DNA from: Clostridia bacterium
Lineage (GTDB): Bacteria; Bacillota; Clostridia; TANB77; CAG-508
Direction of reading: 5' to 3'
NCBI GenBank assembly: GCA_017437145.1
Contig: JAFSBT010000003.1
Location: 434,001 to 498,000 of the forward strand
DNA: 64,000 bases
Shown here: in pieces, positions 19,814 through 30,167 of the stretch
Layout: every line of letters begins with the position of its first letter
How positions within the stretch are numbered: position 1 is the first letter of the stretch
Translations under genes and position numbers: made by a program
Notes under the pieces: model-generated
The model's input: the letters and a program-made list of their open reading frames with translations, nothing else
Databases searched by the model: none
What the model was told of the DNA's origin: nothing

Positions 19814-20227
19814 TTAAACATTATTATATTTGTTTGTTTTTATGTACGCATATACTGAAGCTATTACAAATAATGCAATTATTAACATTATAGGAGTATC
19901 TTCAATACCTGCTTTTGACAATGAATTTGTACTTGTGTTTTGATTTTCTTGTTTTATATTTTCTTTTATTTCATTTTTCACTTCTGGTTGAGAACTTTTT
20001 ATATCGTTATTCTCACCGTCATCATCTTTAACTTCATTTTTATCTTCTTCTATTGTTTTTATATTATTTCCAGACTCGTTCTTTTCTGAAACATTATTTT
20101 TTTGCAATTCTTTAAATGAATCCATATCATCAATAGTAGCAGATGTAACTACTGTTGAAAAAGCAAATATAAAAATTGCAATTAATAAAATACATATTAC
20201 TGACTTATATTCTTTTATAAAATACAT
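19814..20227 (-). CDS. Secreted protein with acidic linker and C-terminal membrane anchor
   Basis: This 137-residue protein has a signal peptide (VICILLIAIFIFAFSTVVTSA), a long E, N, K and D-rich linker, and a C-terminal hydrophobic helix (IMLIIALFVIASVYAY) followed by a positive tail. The segment just before the helix reads LSKAGIEDT, which recalls the LPxTG sortase pattern plus ED but lacks the proline and threonine. It may be membrane-anchored rather than sortase-linked. No neighbour hints at a role. Confidence 0.6.
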   Translation of the reverse strand: MYFIKEYKSVICILLIAIFIFAFSTVVTSATIDDMDSFKELQKNNVSEKNESGNNIKTIEEDKNEVKDDDGENNDIKSSQPEVKNEIKENIKQENQNTSTNSLSKAGIEDTPIMLIIALFVIASVYAYIKTNKYNNV

Positions 20228-20407
20228 ATTTATTCTCCTTTAAACATAATATCTGAAAATATTTTACTACATTTTTTAAAAAAAATCAAGAGTTTTTTCT
20301 ATTATTTTACAAATTATGTATACTCTTTTTGTATGAATTAACCTTTTTTGTAAAATAATATTAAATAAGATCAAGATAAAAATTGATTTTTTCCTATACA
20401 ATAAATA

Positions 20408-20432
20408 GCGGGCGATTAAAATCGCCCCCTAC
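20408..20432. repeat. GC-rich palindromic repeat
   Basis: GCGGGCGATTAAAATCGCCCCCTACA-type copy in the space before ychF. The rest of the 20228-20477 gap holds nothing I can identify. Confidence 0.7.
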
Positions 20433-20477
20433 AAAAATTCTATATTTTTAAATTTTATTCTGCTAAATAATTAGGAT

Positions 20478-21569
20478 TTAAACATTAAATTTAAATAGAA
20501 CAATGTCACCTTCTTGCATAATATATTCTTTACCTTCAGATCTAATTAAACCTTTTTCTTTTGCTGCATTCATTGACCCCTCATTTATTAAATCGTCATA
20601 CGTTATAACTTCTGCTTTTATAAATCCTCTTTGTATATCTGAATGTATTTTTCCTGCAGCTTCAGGAGCTTTCGTTCCTTTTTTTATTGTCCATGCTCTT
20701 ACTTCAGGTTTTCCAGCTGTTAAAAAAGACATCAACCCTAATAAAGAATAGCTTTCTTTTATTACTTTATCTAATCCAGATTCTTCTAATCCAAGCGCTT
20801 CAAGCATTTCTTTTTTATCATCGCCTTCTAATCCTGTAAGTTCTTCTTCTATTTTTGCACATAAAGGAATAGCTTTAGAGCCTTCTGCCTCAGCATATTC
20901 TTTTACTTTCTTTACATTTTCATCATTTTCTGCATTTGATAGTTGCTCTTCTGATACATTAGCAATATACATAACTTTTTTTGATGTTAGAAGGAATAAA
21001 TCTTTTGTCCATTCTAATTCATCTTCTGATAGTTCAATACTTCTTGCTGGCTTTCCAGCTTCTAAAGTTTCTTTTATTTTTTCTAGAACATCCACTTCTT
21101 CTTGATGTTTCCTATCTGCTTTTAACATTTTTTTTGCTCTGTCTAAACGTTTATCTATTGTTTCTATATCAGAAAAAATCAACTCTAAATTTATAGTTTC
21201 TATATCTCTAATTGGATTTATATTACCATCTACATGTACAATATTTGAATTTTCAAAACATCTTACCACCTGTAATATACTATCAACTTCTCTAATGTGA
21301 GATAAAAATTTGTTTCCTAGCCCTTCTCCTTTGCTAGCTCCTTTTACAAGTCCAGCTATATCAACAAATTCCACTATTGCATGAGTCACTTTTTCAGTAT
21401 CATACATTTTTGCTAAAACATCTAATCTTTCATCCGGCACCGGAACAACTCCTACATTTGGTTCAATAGTGCAAAAAGGATAATTTGCACATTCTGCTCC
21501 AGCCTTTGTAATACTATTAAACATTGTACTCTTTCCAACATTAGGTAATCCAACTATTCCTATTTTCAT
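20478..21569 (-). CDS. ychF: Redox-regulated ATPase YchF
   Basis: YchF is an Obg-family P-loop protein that hydrolyses ATP and associates with ribosomes and stress responses. The 363-residue protein opens with KIGIVGLPNVGKSTMFN, includes EFVDIAGLVKGASKGEGLGNKFL as the switch region, here cited as DIAGLVKGA, and ends with a TGS domain and KEYIMQEGDIVLFKFNV. The ATG at 21569 has a strong AAGGAGG. It is a single gene with no clear operon partner. Confidence 0.95.
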   Translation of the reverse strand: MKIGIVGLPNVGKSTMFNSITKAGAECANYPFCTIEPNVGVVPVPDERLDVLAKMYDTEKVTHAIVEFVDIAGLVKGASKGEGLGNKFLSHIREVDSILQVVRCFENSNIVHVDGNINPIRDIETINLELIFSDIETIDKRLDRAKKMLKADRKHQEEVDVLEKIKETLEAGKPARSIELSEDELEWTKDLFLLTSKKVMYIANVSEEQLSNAENDENVKKVKEYAEAEGSKAIPLCAKIEEELTGLEGDDKKEMLEALGLEESGLDKVIKESYSLLGLMSFLTAGKPEVRAWTIKKGTKAPEAAGKIHSDIQRGFIKAEVITYDDLINEGSMNAAKEKGLIRSEGKEYIMQEGDIVLFKFNV

Positions 21570-21661
21570 TTTTTCCTCCTTCTGTCGCATTTAGGACATA
21601 TTTTCATTTTTCAATTTTATATTATATTCTATAAAATTTCAACCTTTTTACTTGTTTTTGT

Positions 21662-21781
21662 TGATTGGATTTTGGAGTTTAGAATTTGGAAATTTATTAT
21701 AAAAATTTATTATAAAATTAATTTTAAATGTTGTAGGGGTACGTTATATAACCAACAACCAAATGCCAAATTCCAAATACA
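21662..21781. repeat. Paired TTGGATTTTGGAGTTTAG repeat
   Basis: The left arm carries GGATTTTGGAGTTTAGAATT and the right arm AACCAAATGCCAAATTCCAA. A TTTATTATAAAAATTTATTATAAA direct repeat lies between them. Confidence 0.6.
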
Positions 21782-21820
21782 AAAAGAGGTTAAAAATATT
21801 TCATTTTTAACCTCTTTTAT
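21781..21820. terminator. groEL terminator
   Basis: AAAAGAGGTTAAAAAT and ATTTTTAACCTCTTTT arms immediately behind the groEL stop codon. Confidence 0.85.
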
Positions 21821-21821
21821 T

Positions 21822-23501
<1,680 letters not shown>

Positions 23502-23603
23502 TTAAATTGTACAATCAATGAAGTGTGAAGTGAGATGTGTGATGTGTGAAAAAAGCAAATCTCATTTTTCACATAACAGCGCACCTCGCACATCTTTTTA
23601 ATA

Positions 23604-23940
<337 letters not shown>

Positions 23941-23941
23941 T

Positions 23942-23970
23942 AATTTATAACTTTTTATATAAAAAGTCAA
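23942..23970 (-). promoter_or_regulatory. Likely groES promoter
   Basis: On the minus strand TTGACT (23965-23970) is followed by 17 bases and TAAATT (23942-23947), just upstream of the CIRCE-like operator. Confidence 0.6.
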
Positions 23971-24017
23971 TACTCTTTATAAATTTTATTACAAATTATA
24001 GAAATTATTACAAAAAT

Positions 24018-24050
24018 TGTATTTGGAATTTGGAGTTTGGTTGTTGATAA
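24018..24050. repeat. TTTGGAATTTGGAGTTTGG dispersed repeat
   Basis: Unpaired copy of the AT-rich family, followed 30 bases later by a GC-rich palindrome. Confidence 0.55.
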
Positions 24051-24080
24051 TTAATTGTATAAGGAAAAGCATTTTAAGTT

Positions 24081-24108
24081 CGGGTCGTCGAGGACGCCGA
24101 CCCCTACA
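24081..24108. repeat. GC-rich palindromic repeat
   Basis: CGGGTCGTCGAGGACGCCGA followed by CCCCTACA, a clear copy of the family. Confidence 0.75.
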
Positions 24109-24126
24109 TTTAAATTCTAAACACAA

Positions 24127-24158
24127 CAAAAAAGAGCCTTTTAAAAGACTCTTTTTTT
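24127..24158. terminator. ppdK terminator
   Basis: AAAGAG-CCTTTTAAAAGA-CTCTTT with a T-run, behind ppdK. Confidence 0.75.
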
Positions 24159-24165
24159 ATTGTTC

Positions 24166-26799
24166 TTATTTATTTTTTAATGCTGCTTGTGCTGCTGCTA
24201 ATCTTGCGATTGGAACTCTAAATGGTGAGCAAGATACATAGTTTAATCCTACATTATGGCAGAATTCAACACTTGATGGTTCTCCACCGTGTTCTCCACA
24301 AATACCAAGTTTTAGTCCTGGTCTTGCAGATCTACCTTTTTCAGCTGCCATTTTTACTAATTGTCCTACACCATTTTGGTCAAGTTTAGCAAATGGATCT
24401 GATTCATATATTTTTGATTTGTAATATGAATCTAAGAATTTACCAGCATCATCTCTTGAGAATCCAAATGTCATTTGTGTTAAGTCATTTGTTCCGAAAG
24501 AGAAGAATTCTGCTTCATTAGCAACTTCATCAGCTGTTAATGCTGCTCTTGGTATTTCTATCATTGTACCAATGTGATATTCAATGTCTGATCCTTTTTC
24601 TTTTTTAACTTGTTCTGCTGTTTCAACAACAACATCTTTAACATATTTTAATTCTTTCTTTTCTCCTACTAATGGAATCATAATTTCTGGAACTATATCA
24701 TATCCATCTTCTTCTTTAACTTCAATAGCAGCTTCTATTAAAGCTCTTGTTTGCATTTTTGCTATTTCTGGATATGTTACAGCCAATCTACATCCTCTAT
24801 GTCCCATCATTGGATTGAATTCATGTAAGTCAGCACATTTTGTTTTTAATTGTTCTACTGTAACTCCCATATCAGATGCTAAAGCTTTTATATCTTCTTC
24901 ATCTGTTGGTAAGAATTCATGTAGAGGTGGATCTAAATAACGTACTGTCATTGGTAATCCTTTTAATTCTTTATACATAGCTTTGAAGTCACCTTTTTGG
25001 AATGGTATTAATTCATTTAAAGCAGCTTCTCTTGCTTCTACTGTTTCAGATAAAATCATTTTTCTGATTTTTGGAATTCTTTCTTCATCAAAGAACATAT
25101 GCTCTGTTCTACAAAGACCTATTCCTTCTGCTCCTAAGTTAACAGCATTTTTTGTATCTCTTGGATTATCAGCATTTGTTCTAACTTTTAATGTTCTGAA
25201 CTCATCTGCCCATCCCATTATTCTTCCAAAGTTTCCACTAACTGAAGCTTCAACTGTTTTTATATCACCTTTATAGATTTTTCCTGTTGAACCATCTAAA
25301 GAAACATAATCTCCTTCGTGGAATGTATATCCACCTAAAGTAAATTCTTTAGCTTCTTCGTTCATTTTGATATCTCCACATCCAGATACACAGCATGTAC
25401 CCATACCACGTGCAACAACTGCAGCATGTGATGTCATACCTCCACGAACTGTTAATATACCTTGTGCAGCAACCATACCTTCAATATCTTCTGGTGTTGT
25501 TTCTAAACGAACTAATATAACTCTTTCGCCTTTTCCACCTTTTCCAAGTTCTTTTGCTTCTTCAGCTGTAAATACAACTTTACCTGCAGCAGCACCTGGA
25601 GATGCTGGTAATGCTTCACCGATAACTTCTCCTGCTTTTAAGCTGTCTTTATCAAATGTAGGGTGTAATAATTGATCTAAAGATTTAGCTTCAATTCTTA
25701 AAACAGCTTCTTCTTTAGAAATCATTCCTTCATCAACTAAATCACAAGCTATTTGGATAGCAGCTGGAGCTGTTCTTTTTCCATTTCTTGTTTGTAAGAA
25801 ATATAGTTTTCCTTCTTGAATTGTGAATTCCATATCTTGCATATCTCTATAGTGATTTTCAAGTTTGTTTGCTATTTTCATAAATTCTGCATAACATTCT
25901 GGTAAATCTTCTTCAAGTTTTGAAATTGGTTGTGGTGTTCTAACACCTGCAACAACGTCTTCACCTTGTGCATTAATTAAATATTCACCATATATACCTT
26001 TTTCACCTGTAGATGGATTTCTTGTGAATGCAACACCTGTTCCAGATGTTTCTCCCATGTTTCCAAATACCATTGCTTGAACGTTTACAGCTGTTCCCCA
26101 ATCTCCTGGTATATCATTCATTCTTCTATATACTATAGCTCTTGGGTTATCCCAACTTCTAAATACAGCTTTAACTGCTCCCATTAATTGTTCTGTTGGT
26201 TCTTGTGGGAATTCTTCTCCATTCATAGCTTCTTTGTATACAGCTTTAAATCTTTTTACTAATTCTTTTAAGTCATCAACTGTTAATTCTGTGTCGTATT
26301 TAACTCCTTTTTCTTCTTTAACTTCGTCAATTATTTTTTCGAAGAAAGATTTTGGAACTTCCATAACAACATCTGAATACATTTGAATAAATCTTCTATA
26401 TGAATCGTATGCGAATCTTGGATTTCCTGTTTTGCTAGCAAATCCTTCAACTGCTACGTCATTTAATCCTAAGTTTAATATTGTATCCATCATACCAGGC
26501 ATTGATGCTCTAGCACCACTTCTTACTGATACTAATAATGGATCTGAAGTATCTCCAAATTTTTTACCTTGAATTTCTTCTAATTTTTTCAATGCATCAA
26601 AAATTTGGCTTTGAATTTCTTCATTAATTTTTTTACCATCATTATAATATTCTGTACAAGCTTCTGTTGAAACTGTAAATCCTTGTGGGATTGGTAAACC
26701 TAAGTTTGTCATTTCTGCTAAGTTTGCGCCTTTACCACCAAGTAATTCACGCATATCAGCATTTCCTTCTTTAAAAAGGTAAACATACTTTTTGCTCAT
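24166..26799 (-). CDS. ppdK: Pyruvate, phosphate dikinase
   Basis: PPDK interconverts pyruvate, ATP and phosphate with PEP, AMP and pyrophosphate. In many anaerobes it serves glycolysis or PEP synthesis. The 877-residue protein has the nucleotide-binding domain (LLGGKGANLAEMTNLGLPIP at the start), the phosphohistidine loop GGMTSHAAVVARGMGTCCV near residue 456, and the C-terminal PEP domain ending with FGTNDLTQMTFGFSRDD and GICGEHGGEPSSV. AAAGAGGG precedes the ATG. It is a single gene. Confidence 0.97.
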   Translation of the reverse strand: MSKKYVYLFKEGNADMRELLGGKGANLAEMTNLGLPIPQGFTVSTEACTEYYNDGKKINEEIQSQIFDALKKLEEIQGKKFGDTSDPLLVSVRSGARASMPGMMDTILNLGLNDVAVEGFASKTGNPRFAYDSYRRFIQMYSDVVMEVPKSFFEKIIDEVKEEKGVKYDTELTVDDLKELVKRFKAVYKEAMNGEEFPQEPTEQLMGAVKAVFRSWDNPRAIVYRRMNDIPGDWGTAVNVQAMVFGNMGETSGTGVAFTRNPSTGEKGIYGEYLINAQGEDVVAGVRTPQPISKLEEDLPECYAEFMKIANKLENHYRDMQDMEFTIQEGKLYFLQTRNGKRTAPAAIQIACDLVDEGMISKEEAVLRIEAKSLDQLLHPTFDKDSLKAGEVIGEALPASPGAAAGKVVFTAEEAKELGKGGKGERVILVRLETTPEDIEGMVAAQGILTVRGGMTSHAAVVARGMGTCCVSGCGDIKMNEEAKEFTLGGYTFHEGDYVSLDGSTGKIYKGDIKTVEASVSGNFGRIMGWADEFRTLKVRTNADNPRDTKNAVNLGAEGIGLCRTEHMFFDEERIPKIRKMILSETVEAREAALNELIPFQKGDFKAMYKELKGLPMTVRYLDPPLHEFLPTDEEDIKALASDMGVTVEQLKTKCADLHEFNPMMGHRGCRLAVTYPEIAKMQTRALIEAAIEVKEEDGYDIVPEIMIPLVGEKKELKYVKDVVVETAEQVKKEKGSDIEYHIGTMIEIPRAALTADEVANEAEFFSFGTNDLTQMTFGFSRDDAGKFLDSYYKSKIYESDPFAKLDQNGVGQLVKMAAEKGRSARPGLKLGICGEHGGEPSSVEFCHNVGLNYVSCSPFRVPIARLAAAQAALKNK

Positions 26800-26912
26800 A
26801 AATTAAAACCCTCTTTCTTTTATATTTTTAATAACCGTGCTTATTATATATCACGTTTTATAAAAAAGTAAAGACTTTTTGGCATTTTTTATATAAAAAA
26901 CGTTTAAAACAA

Positions 26913-26949
26913 ACAAGCCGTACATTTTTTAGATTAATGTACGACTTGC
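26913..26949 (-). terminator. Terminator of the gene at 26959
   Basis: On the minus strand CAAGTCGTACATT pairs with AATGTACGGCTTG and is followed by TTTGTTTT. Confidence 0.7.
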
Positions 26950-26958
26950 GACATGAAA

Positions 26959-27207
26959 TTAAAGCTTATGAACTTTATATATGGTCATGTAACCATTCAT
27001 CCCTTTACCCACCTCGTCCAGTTCGTGGTTTTCGGGATTCTCACAAAATTCATGTAAAACATCTTTAATCTCTTTTCTGGTCCCCGCACCCGCCATTACA
27101 TGCATGCACCATCCATGCTTTTCATGATGTGCCAAATATGTACCAGGAAGTTCAGGAACCGATGGAGTTTCAGGTGGATTTTGAGATTGACAACTTTGTT
27201 TACTCAT
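26959..27207 (-). CDS. Hypothetical 82-residue protein of atypical composition
   Basis: I do not recognise this protein. It is proline-rich at the start (NPPETPSVPELPGTYLAHH), contains HGWCMHVMAGAGTRKE, and ends MNGYMTIYKVHKL. It is soluble, with three cysteines and several histidines. Its DNA is noticeably richer in G and C than its neighbours, including GCG GGT GCG GGG in a row, which suggests transfer or a different selection. AAGGTG stands seven bases before the ATG. A structured leader precedes it and its own terminator follows, so it is a single-gene unit. Confidence 0.6.
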   Translation of the reverse strand: MSKQSCQSQNPPETPSVPELPGTYLAHHEKHGWCMHVMAGAGTRKEIKDVLHEFCENPENHELDEVGKGMNGYMTIYKVHKL

Positions 27208-27340
27208 CTCTTTTCACCTTCTTATTTCAACTTTTGCAAAACCATACCGCTTTTTAACCAGATTATTACCCAGTTTAGGTGAAAATTTTGCGTTTTATCA
27301 AGAGCATTGTCTTGATTAGGCGTTTCCGCCTACTGACCTA
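27208..27340 (-). promoter_or_regulatory. Structured leader upstream of the gene at 26959
   Basis: In minus-strand sense the leader holds a TAGGCG-GAAA-CGCCTA tetraloop hairpin, an ATCAAGA/TCTTGAT hairpin, and a longer GCAAAA...TTTTGC enclosed region ending close to the ribosome site. It looks like a cis-regulatory RNA. I cannot assign it to a known class. Confidence 0.5.
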
Positions 27341-27411
27341 TCTTCTATTATATTACTTTTTTTAATTTATGTCAAATTATGGAAATATTTTTATATTCTC
27401 ATTTTATTATA

Positions 27412-27446
27412 ACAAAAAAACACCTTTGAAAAAGGTGTTTTTTATT
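27412..27446 (-). terminator. spoVG terminator
   Basis: ACACCTT-TGAA-AAGGTGT with flanking A-run and T-run, behind spoVG. Confidence 0.85.
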
Positions 27447-27450
27447 TATA

Positions 27451-27729
27451 TTATTCTGCTGATTCTGCTACTTCAGATTCTGGAGCTTCATAAGCTTCTA
27501 ATATTGAAGCTTGTATTTTCTCTCTTGTTTCAGCATTGATTGGATGAGCTATATCTTTGAATTCTCCGTTTGGAGTTTTTCTACTTGGCATAGCTATAAA
27601 TAATCCATTTTGACTTTCGATAACTTTAATGTCGTGAATTACGAATTCATTATCGAATGTTACAGAAGCAACAGCTTTCATTCTGTTTTCTGAATTTACT
27701 TTTCTTAAACGTACATCTGTTATTTGCAT
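27451..27729 (-). CDS. spoVG: Septation regulator SpoVG
   Basis: SpoVG is a small nucleic-acid-binding regulator of septation and sporulation. The 92-residue protein begins [20 protein letters not shown], then has [16 protein letters not shown] and the binding segment [21 protein letters not shown], cited here as [16 protein letters not shown]. Length and sequence match the family closely. AAGGCGGTG lies upstream of the ATG. It stands divergent from murC. In Bacillus the gene depends on SigH, whose gene starts at the left edge of this window. Confidence 0.95.
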   Translation of the reverse strand: MQITDVRLRKVNSENRMKAVASVTFDNEFVIHDIKVIESQNGLFIAMPSRKTPNGEFKDIAHPINAETREKIQASILEAYEAPESEVAESAE

Positions 27730-27871
27730 TTATGTGCACCGCCTTCCAATGTTTATTGTACATATTTATTATGTACATTTATATTATTCGTCAAAAAAAA
27801 TTTTTTTCCTTCTTTATTTTACAATATTATTTTTAAAATTAACATTTTTTATATGAAAAGCATATAATATC

Positions 27872-27900
27872 TTGAATTTTTTTAATCTAGTGTGTATAAT
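27872..27900 (+). promoter_or_regulatory. murC promoter
   Basis: TTGAAT (27872-27877), a 17-base spacer, then TATAAT (27895-27900), 28 bases upstream of the murC ATG. Confidence 0.8.
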
Positions 27901-27928
27901 ACTTTTGTTCGGAAAGGATGTTAAATTT

Positions 27929-29314
27929 ATGGAAAATTTTAATACTATAGAAAATTTAAAAAAATATAAACATATACATATGTTAGGAATTGGCGGAATT
28001 AGCATGAGCGGTATAGCTGAAATACTACACCATTGGGGTTTTTTTGTTACTGGTTCTGACTGCACAAGAACAAAAATAACAGATAGATTATCTAGCCATG
28101 GTATTTATGTTTCAATTGGTCAATCAAATCTAATTGATAATGCAGATTTAGTCATTTATTCTGCTGCAATAAAAGAAAATGACCCCGAATTAGTTATCGC
28201 AAAAGCTAAAGGTATTCATTCAATTGAAAGATGTGATTTTGTTGGATTCTTAACAAGAATTTTTAATGATACAATTGGCATTTCAGGCACACATGGAAAA
28301 ACAACAACAACTTCTATGGTTTCTTTATGTTTTATGGAAGCTGGTTTTGACCCTACTATCCAAGTGGGTGCTATTCTCAATGATATAAACGGAAATTATA
28401 GAGTTGGAAATAGTGATTACTTTATATTGGAAGCTTGCGAATATGTAGAAAGCTTTTTAAAATTCAGTCCAAAATCTGCAATTGTTTTAAATATAGACAA
28501 TGACCATTTAGACTATTTCAAAGATTTCGAACATATAAAATCAGCATTCTCTAAATATGTTGATTTGCTTCCGCGAGAAGGTCTTTTAGTAATTAACGGG
28601 GACGATGAAAGTTGTTTAGATTTAAGAAAATCTACATCTGCAAAAACTATAACATATGGTATAAATAATGAAAAAGCAAATTTTGTTGCTAGAAATATAA
28701 CCATAAATGATTTTGGTTGTCATAAATTTGATGTTTATTATAATAACAGATTCTATTCTGAAATCAAACTTTCAGTACCTGGAATCCATAATGTTTCAAA
28801 TGCATTGGCATGTATAGCTTTATGTAATGCATATGGTATTTCTAAAGGTGATATAAAATATGCCTTATCAAAGTTCAAAGGAGCTTCACGTAGATTTGAA
28901 TATGTAGGTTCATATAATAATATTGATGTTTATGATGATTATGCGCATCATCCGCAAGAAATCAAAGCTACATCTGAAGCTTTAAAGAACAAAAAGCATC
29001 GTCAATCTTGGGTAGTTTTTCAGCCTCACACTTACAGTAGAACAGTATCGTTACTTAAAGATTTTGCACAAAGTTTATTAGATTTTGATAATATAATTAT
29101 AACCGATATCTATGCTGCTAGAGAAAAAAATACATACAATATTTCTTCTCAAGATTTAGTATCTGAAATAAAAAAATTAGGAAAAAATGCTGTTTACATA
29201 TCTTCTTTCGAAGATATAACAAGATATATAAAAGAACGTGCATGTCCTAATGATATTATTTTAACAATGGGTGCTGGCACAGTAGTAGACATTAGTAAAA
29301 TGATGTTGAATTAA
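27929..29314 (+). CDS. murC: UDP-N-acetylmuramate--L-alanine ligase
   Basis: MurC adds L-alanine to UDP-MurNAc in peptidoglycan precursor synthesis. The 461-residue protein has HMLGIGGISMSGIAEIL at the N-terminus, the ATP loop GISGTHGKTTTTSMV near residue 120, EACEYVESFL and the C-terminal DDYAHHPQEI. The ATG at 27929 follows AAAGGATG by eight bases; longer forms starting in the promoter are not plausible. It is one of the few plus-strand core genes and is followed by a strong terminator. Confidence 0.96.
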   Translation: MENFNTIENLKKYKHIHMLGIGGISMSGIAEILHHWGFFVTGSDCTRTKITDRLSSHGIYVSIGQSNLIDNADLVIYSAAIKENDPELVIAKAKGIHSIERCDFVGFLTRIFNDTIGISGTHGKTTTTSMVSLCFMEAGFDPTIQVGAILNDINGNYRVGNSDYFILEACEYVESFLKFSPKSAIVLNIDNDHLDYFKDFEHIKSAFSKYVDLLPREGLLVINGDDESCLDLRKSTSAKTITYGINNEKANFVARNITINDFGCHKFDVYYNNRFYSEIKLSVPGIHNVSNALACIALCNAYGISKGDIKYALSKFKGASRRFEYVGSYNNIDVYDDYAHHPQEIKATSEALKNKKHRQSWVVFQPHTYSRTVSLLKDFAQSLLDFDNIIITDIYAAREKNTYNISSQDLVSEIKKLGKNAVYISSFEDITRYIKERACPNDIILTMGAGTVVDISKMMLN

Positions 29315-29320
29315 TGGAAT

Positions 29321-29355
29321 AAAAAAAGACTCACATTTCTGTGAGTCTTTTTTTA
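29321..29355. terminator. Bidirectional terminator between murC and uppP
   Basis: AAAGACTCACA-TTTC-TGTGAGTCTTT with flanking A-run and T-run; it serves the convergent murC and uppP. Confidence 0.9.
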
Positions 29356-30154
29356 TCCTCTTAATATAAATGTAGCAAGCACTACAATCCCTATTATTAT
29401 TCTATAAATAGCAAATATTTTGAAACTTCCTTTTTTTAAATAATTTAATAAAAACTTTATTACAATTAATCCTACAATAAAGCTAGAAATTACACCTGTA
29501 AAAAATGCCAATGAAAACTCGAAATCTGTAATACTAAATATTACAGCTGCCAAAACTATAGGTGTTGATAATAAAAATGAATATTTAGCGGCACTTTCTC
29601 TGTCTAGTTTTAAAGCTCTTGCAATTGTCATTGTTATTCCTGATCTTGATGTTCCTGGAAAAGCAGCTGCAATTGCTTGTGAAACACCTATTAAAAACGA
29701 TTGCTTAAATGTCATGTTTTCCAAATCAACTTTTGATTCTGACTTTTTATCAACTATATATAGAACAATTCCTAATGTAACTAACATAATCGCAATTAAA
29801 GGCAATTCTATTCCGAAATTTTATGCAAAGAAATTCTGAAAATTCATCAAGAACTAAACTTAATATTCCTGTTGGTATTGTAGCTGCTACTATATACCAA
29901 AAAATTCTACCATCTGTTGTTTTCTCTTTTTTTACTACTTGATTGAATCCGCCTTTAATTAATTCAATCCAATCTTTAAAGAAAAATATTGTAATTGCAA
30001 GTAATGTGCCTAAATGCAACGCAACATCAAAACTCTCTGGCATTTCCCATCCAAATAGTAATGGCATTAAATTTAAGTGTCCAGAACTTGATATCGGCAA
30101 AAGTTCTGTTATTCCTTGTATTACTCCTAAAATTATTGCTTCTATTATTGTCAT
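29353..30154 (-). CDS. uppP: Undecaprenyl-diphosphatase UppP, needs one +1 frameshift
   Basis: UppP (BacA) recycles the lipid carrier of cell-wall synthesis by removing a phosphate from undecaprenyl diphosphate. The first part, from the ATG at 30154, carries the family motif LGVIQGITELLPISSSGHL. The second part, in another frame, carries the second motif AAAFPGTSRSGITM and the C-terminal membrane helices. The frames join if one base is skipped at 29815: AAA TTT (C) GGA ATA, where the zero-frame codon is CGG. The joined protein would have 266 residues, the normal length, with no other defect. It is 13 bases downstream of dpaA. Confidence 0.85.
29813..29815 (-). other. In-frame CGG, +1 frameshift site 1 (uppP)
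   Basis: In coding sense the site is ATA AAA TTT C GGA ATA. The zero frame reads CGG and terminates soon after; skipping the C restores the UppP frame with glycine. Confidence 0.8.
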
Positions 30155-30167
30155 CTTTATCTCTCCT

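Noticed and set aside
27208..27340. c-di-GMP-I riboswitch
   Set aside because: Strings such as ACGCAAA, CCTAAA and AGCGGT resemble its 3' half, but the conserved 5' part (GCACAGGGCAAACC) is missing.
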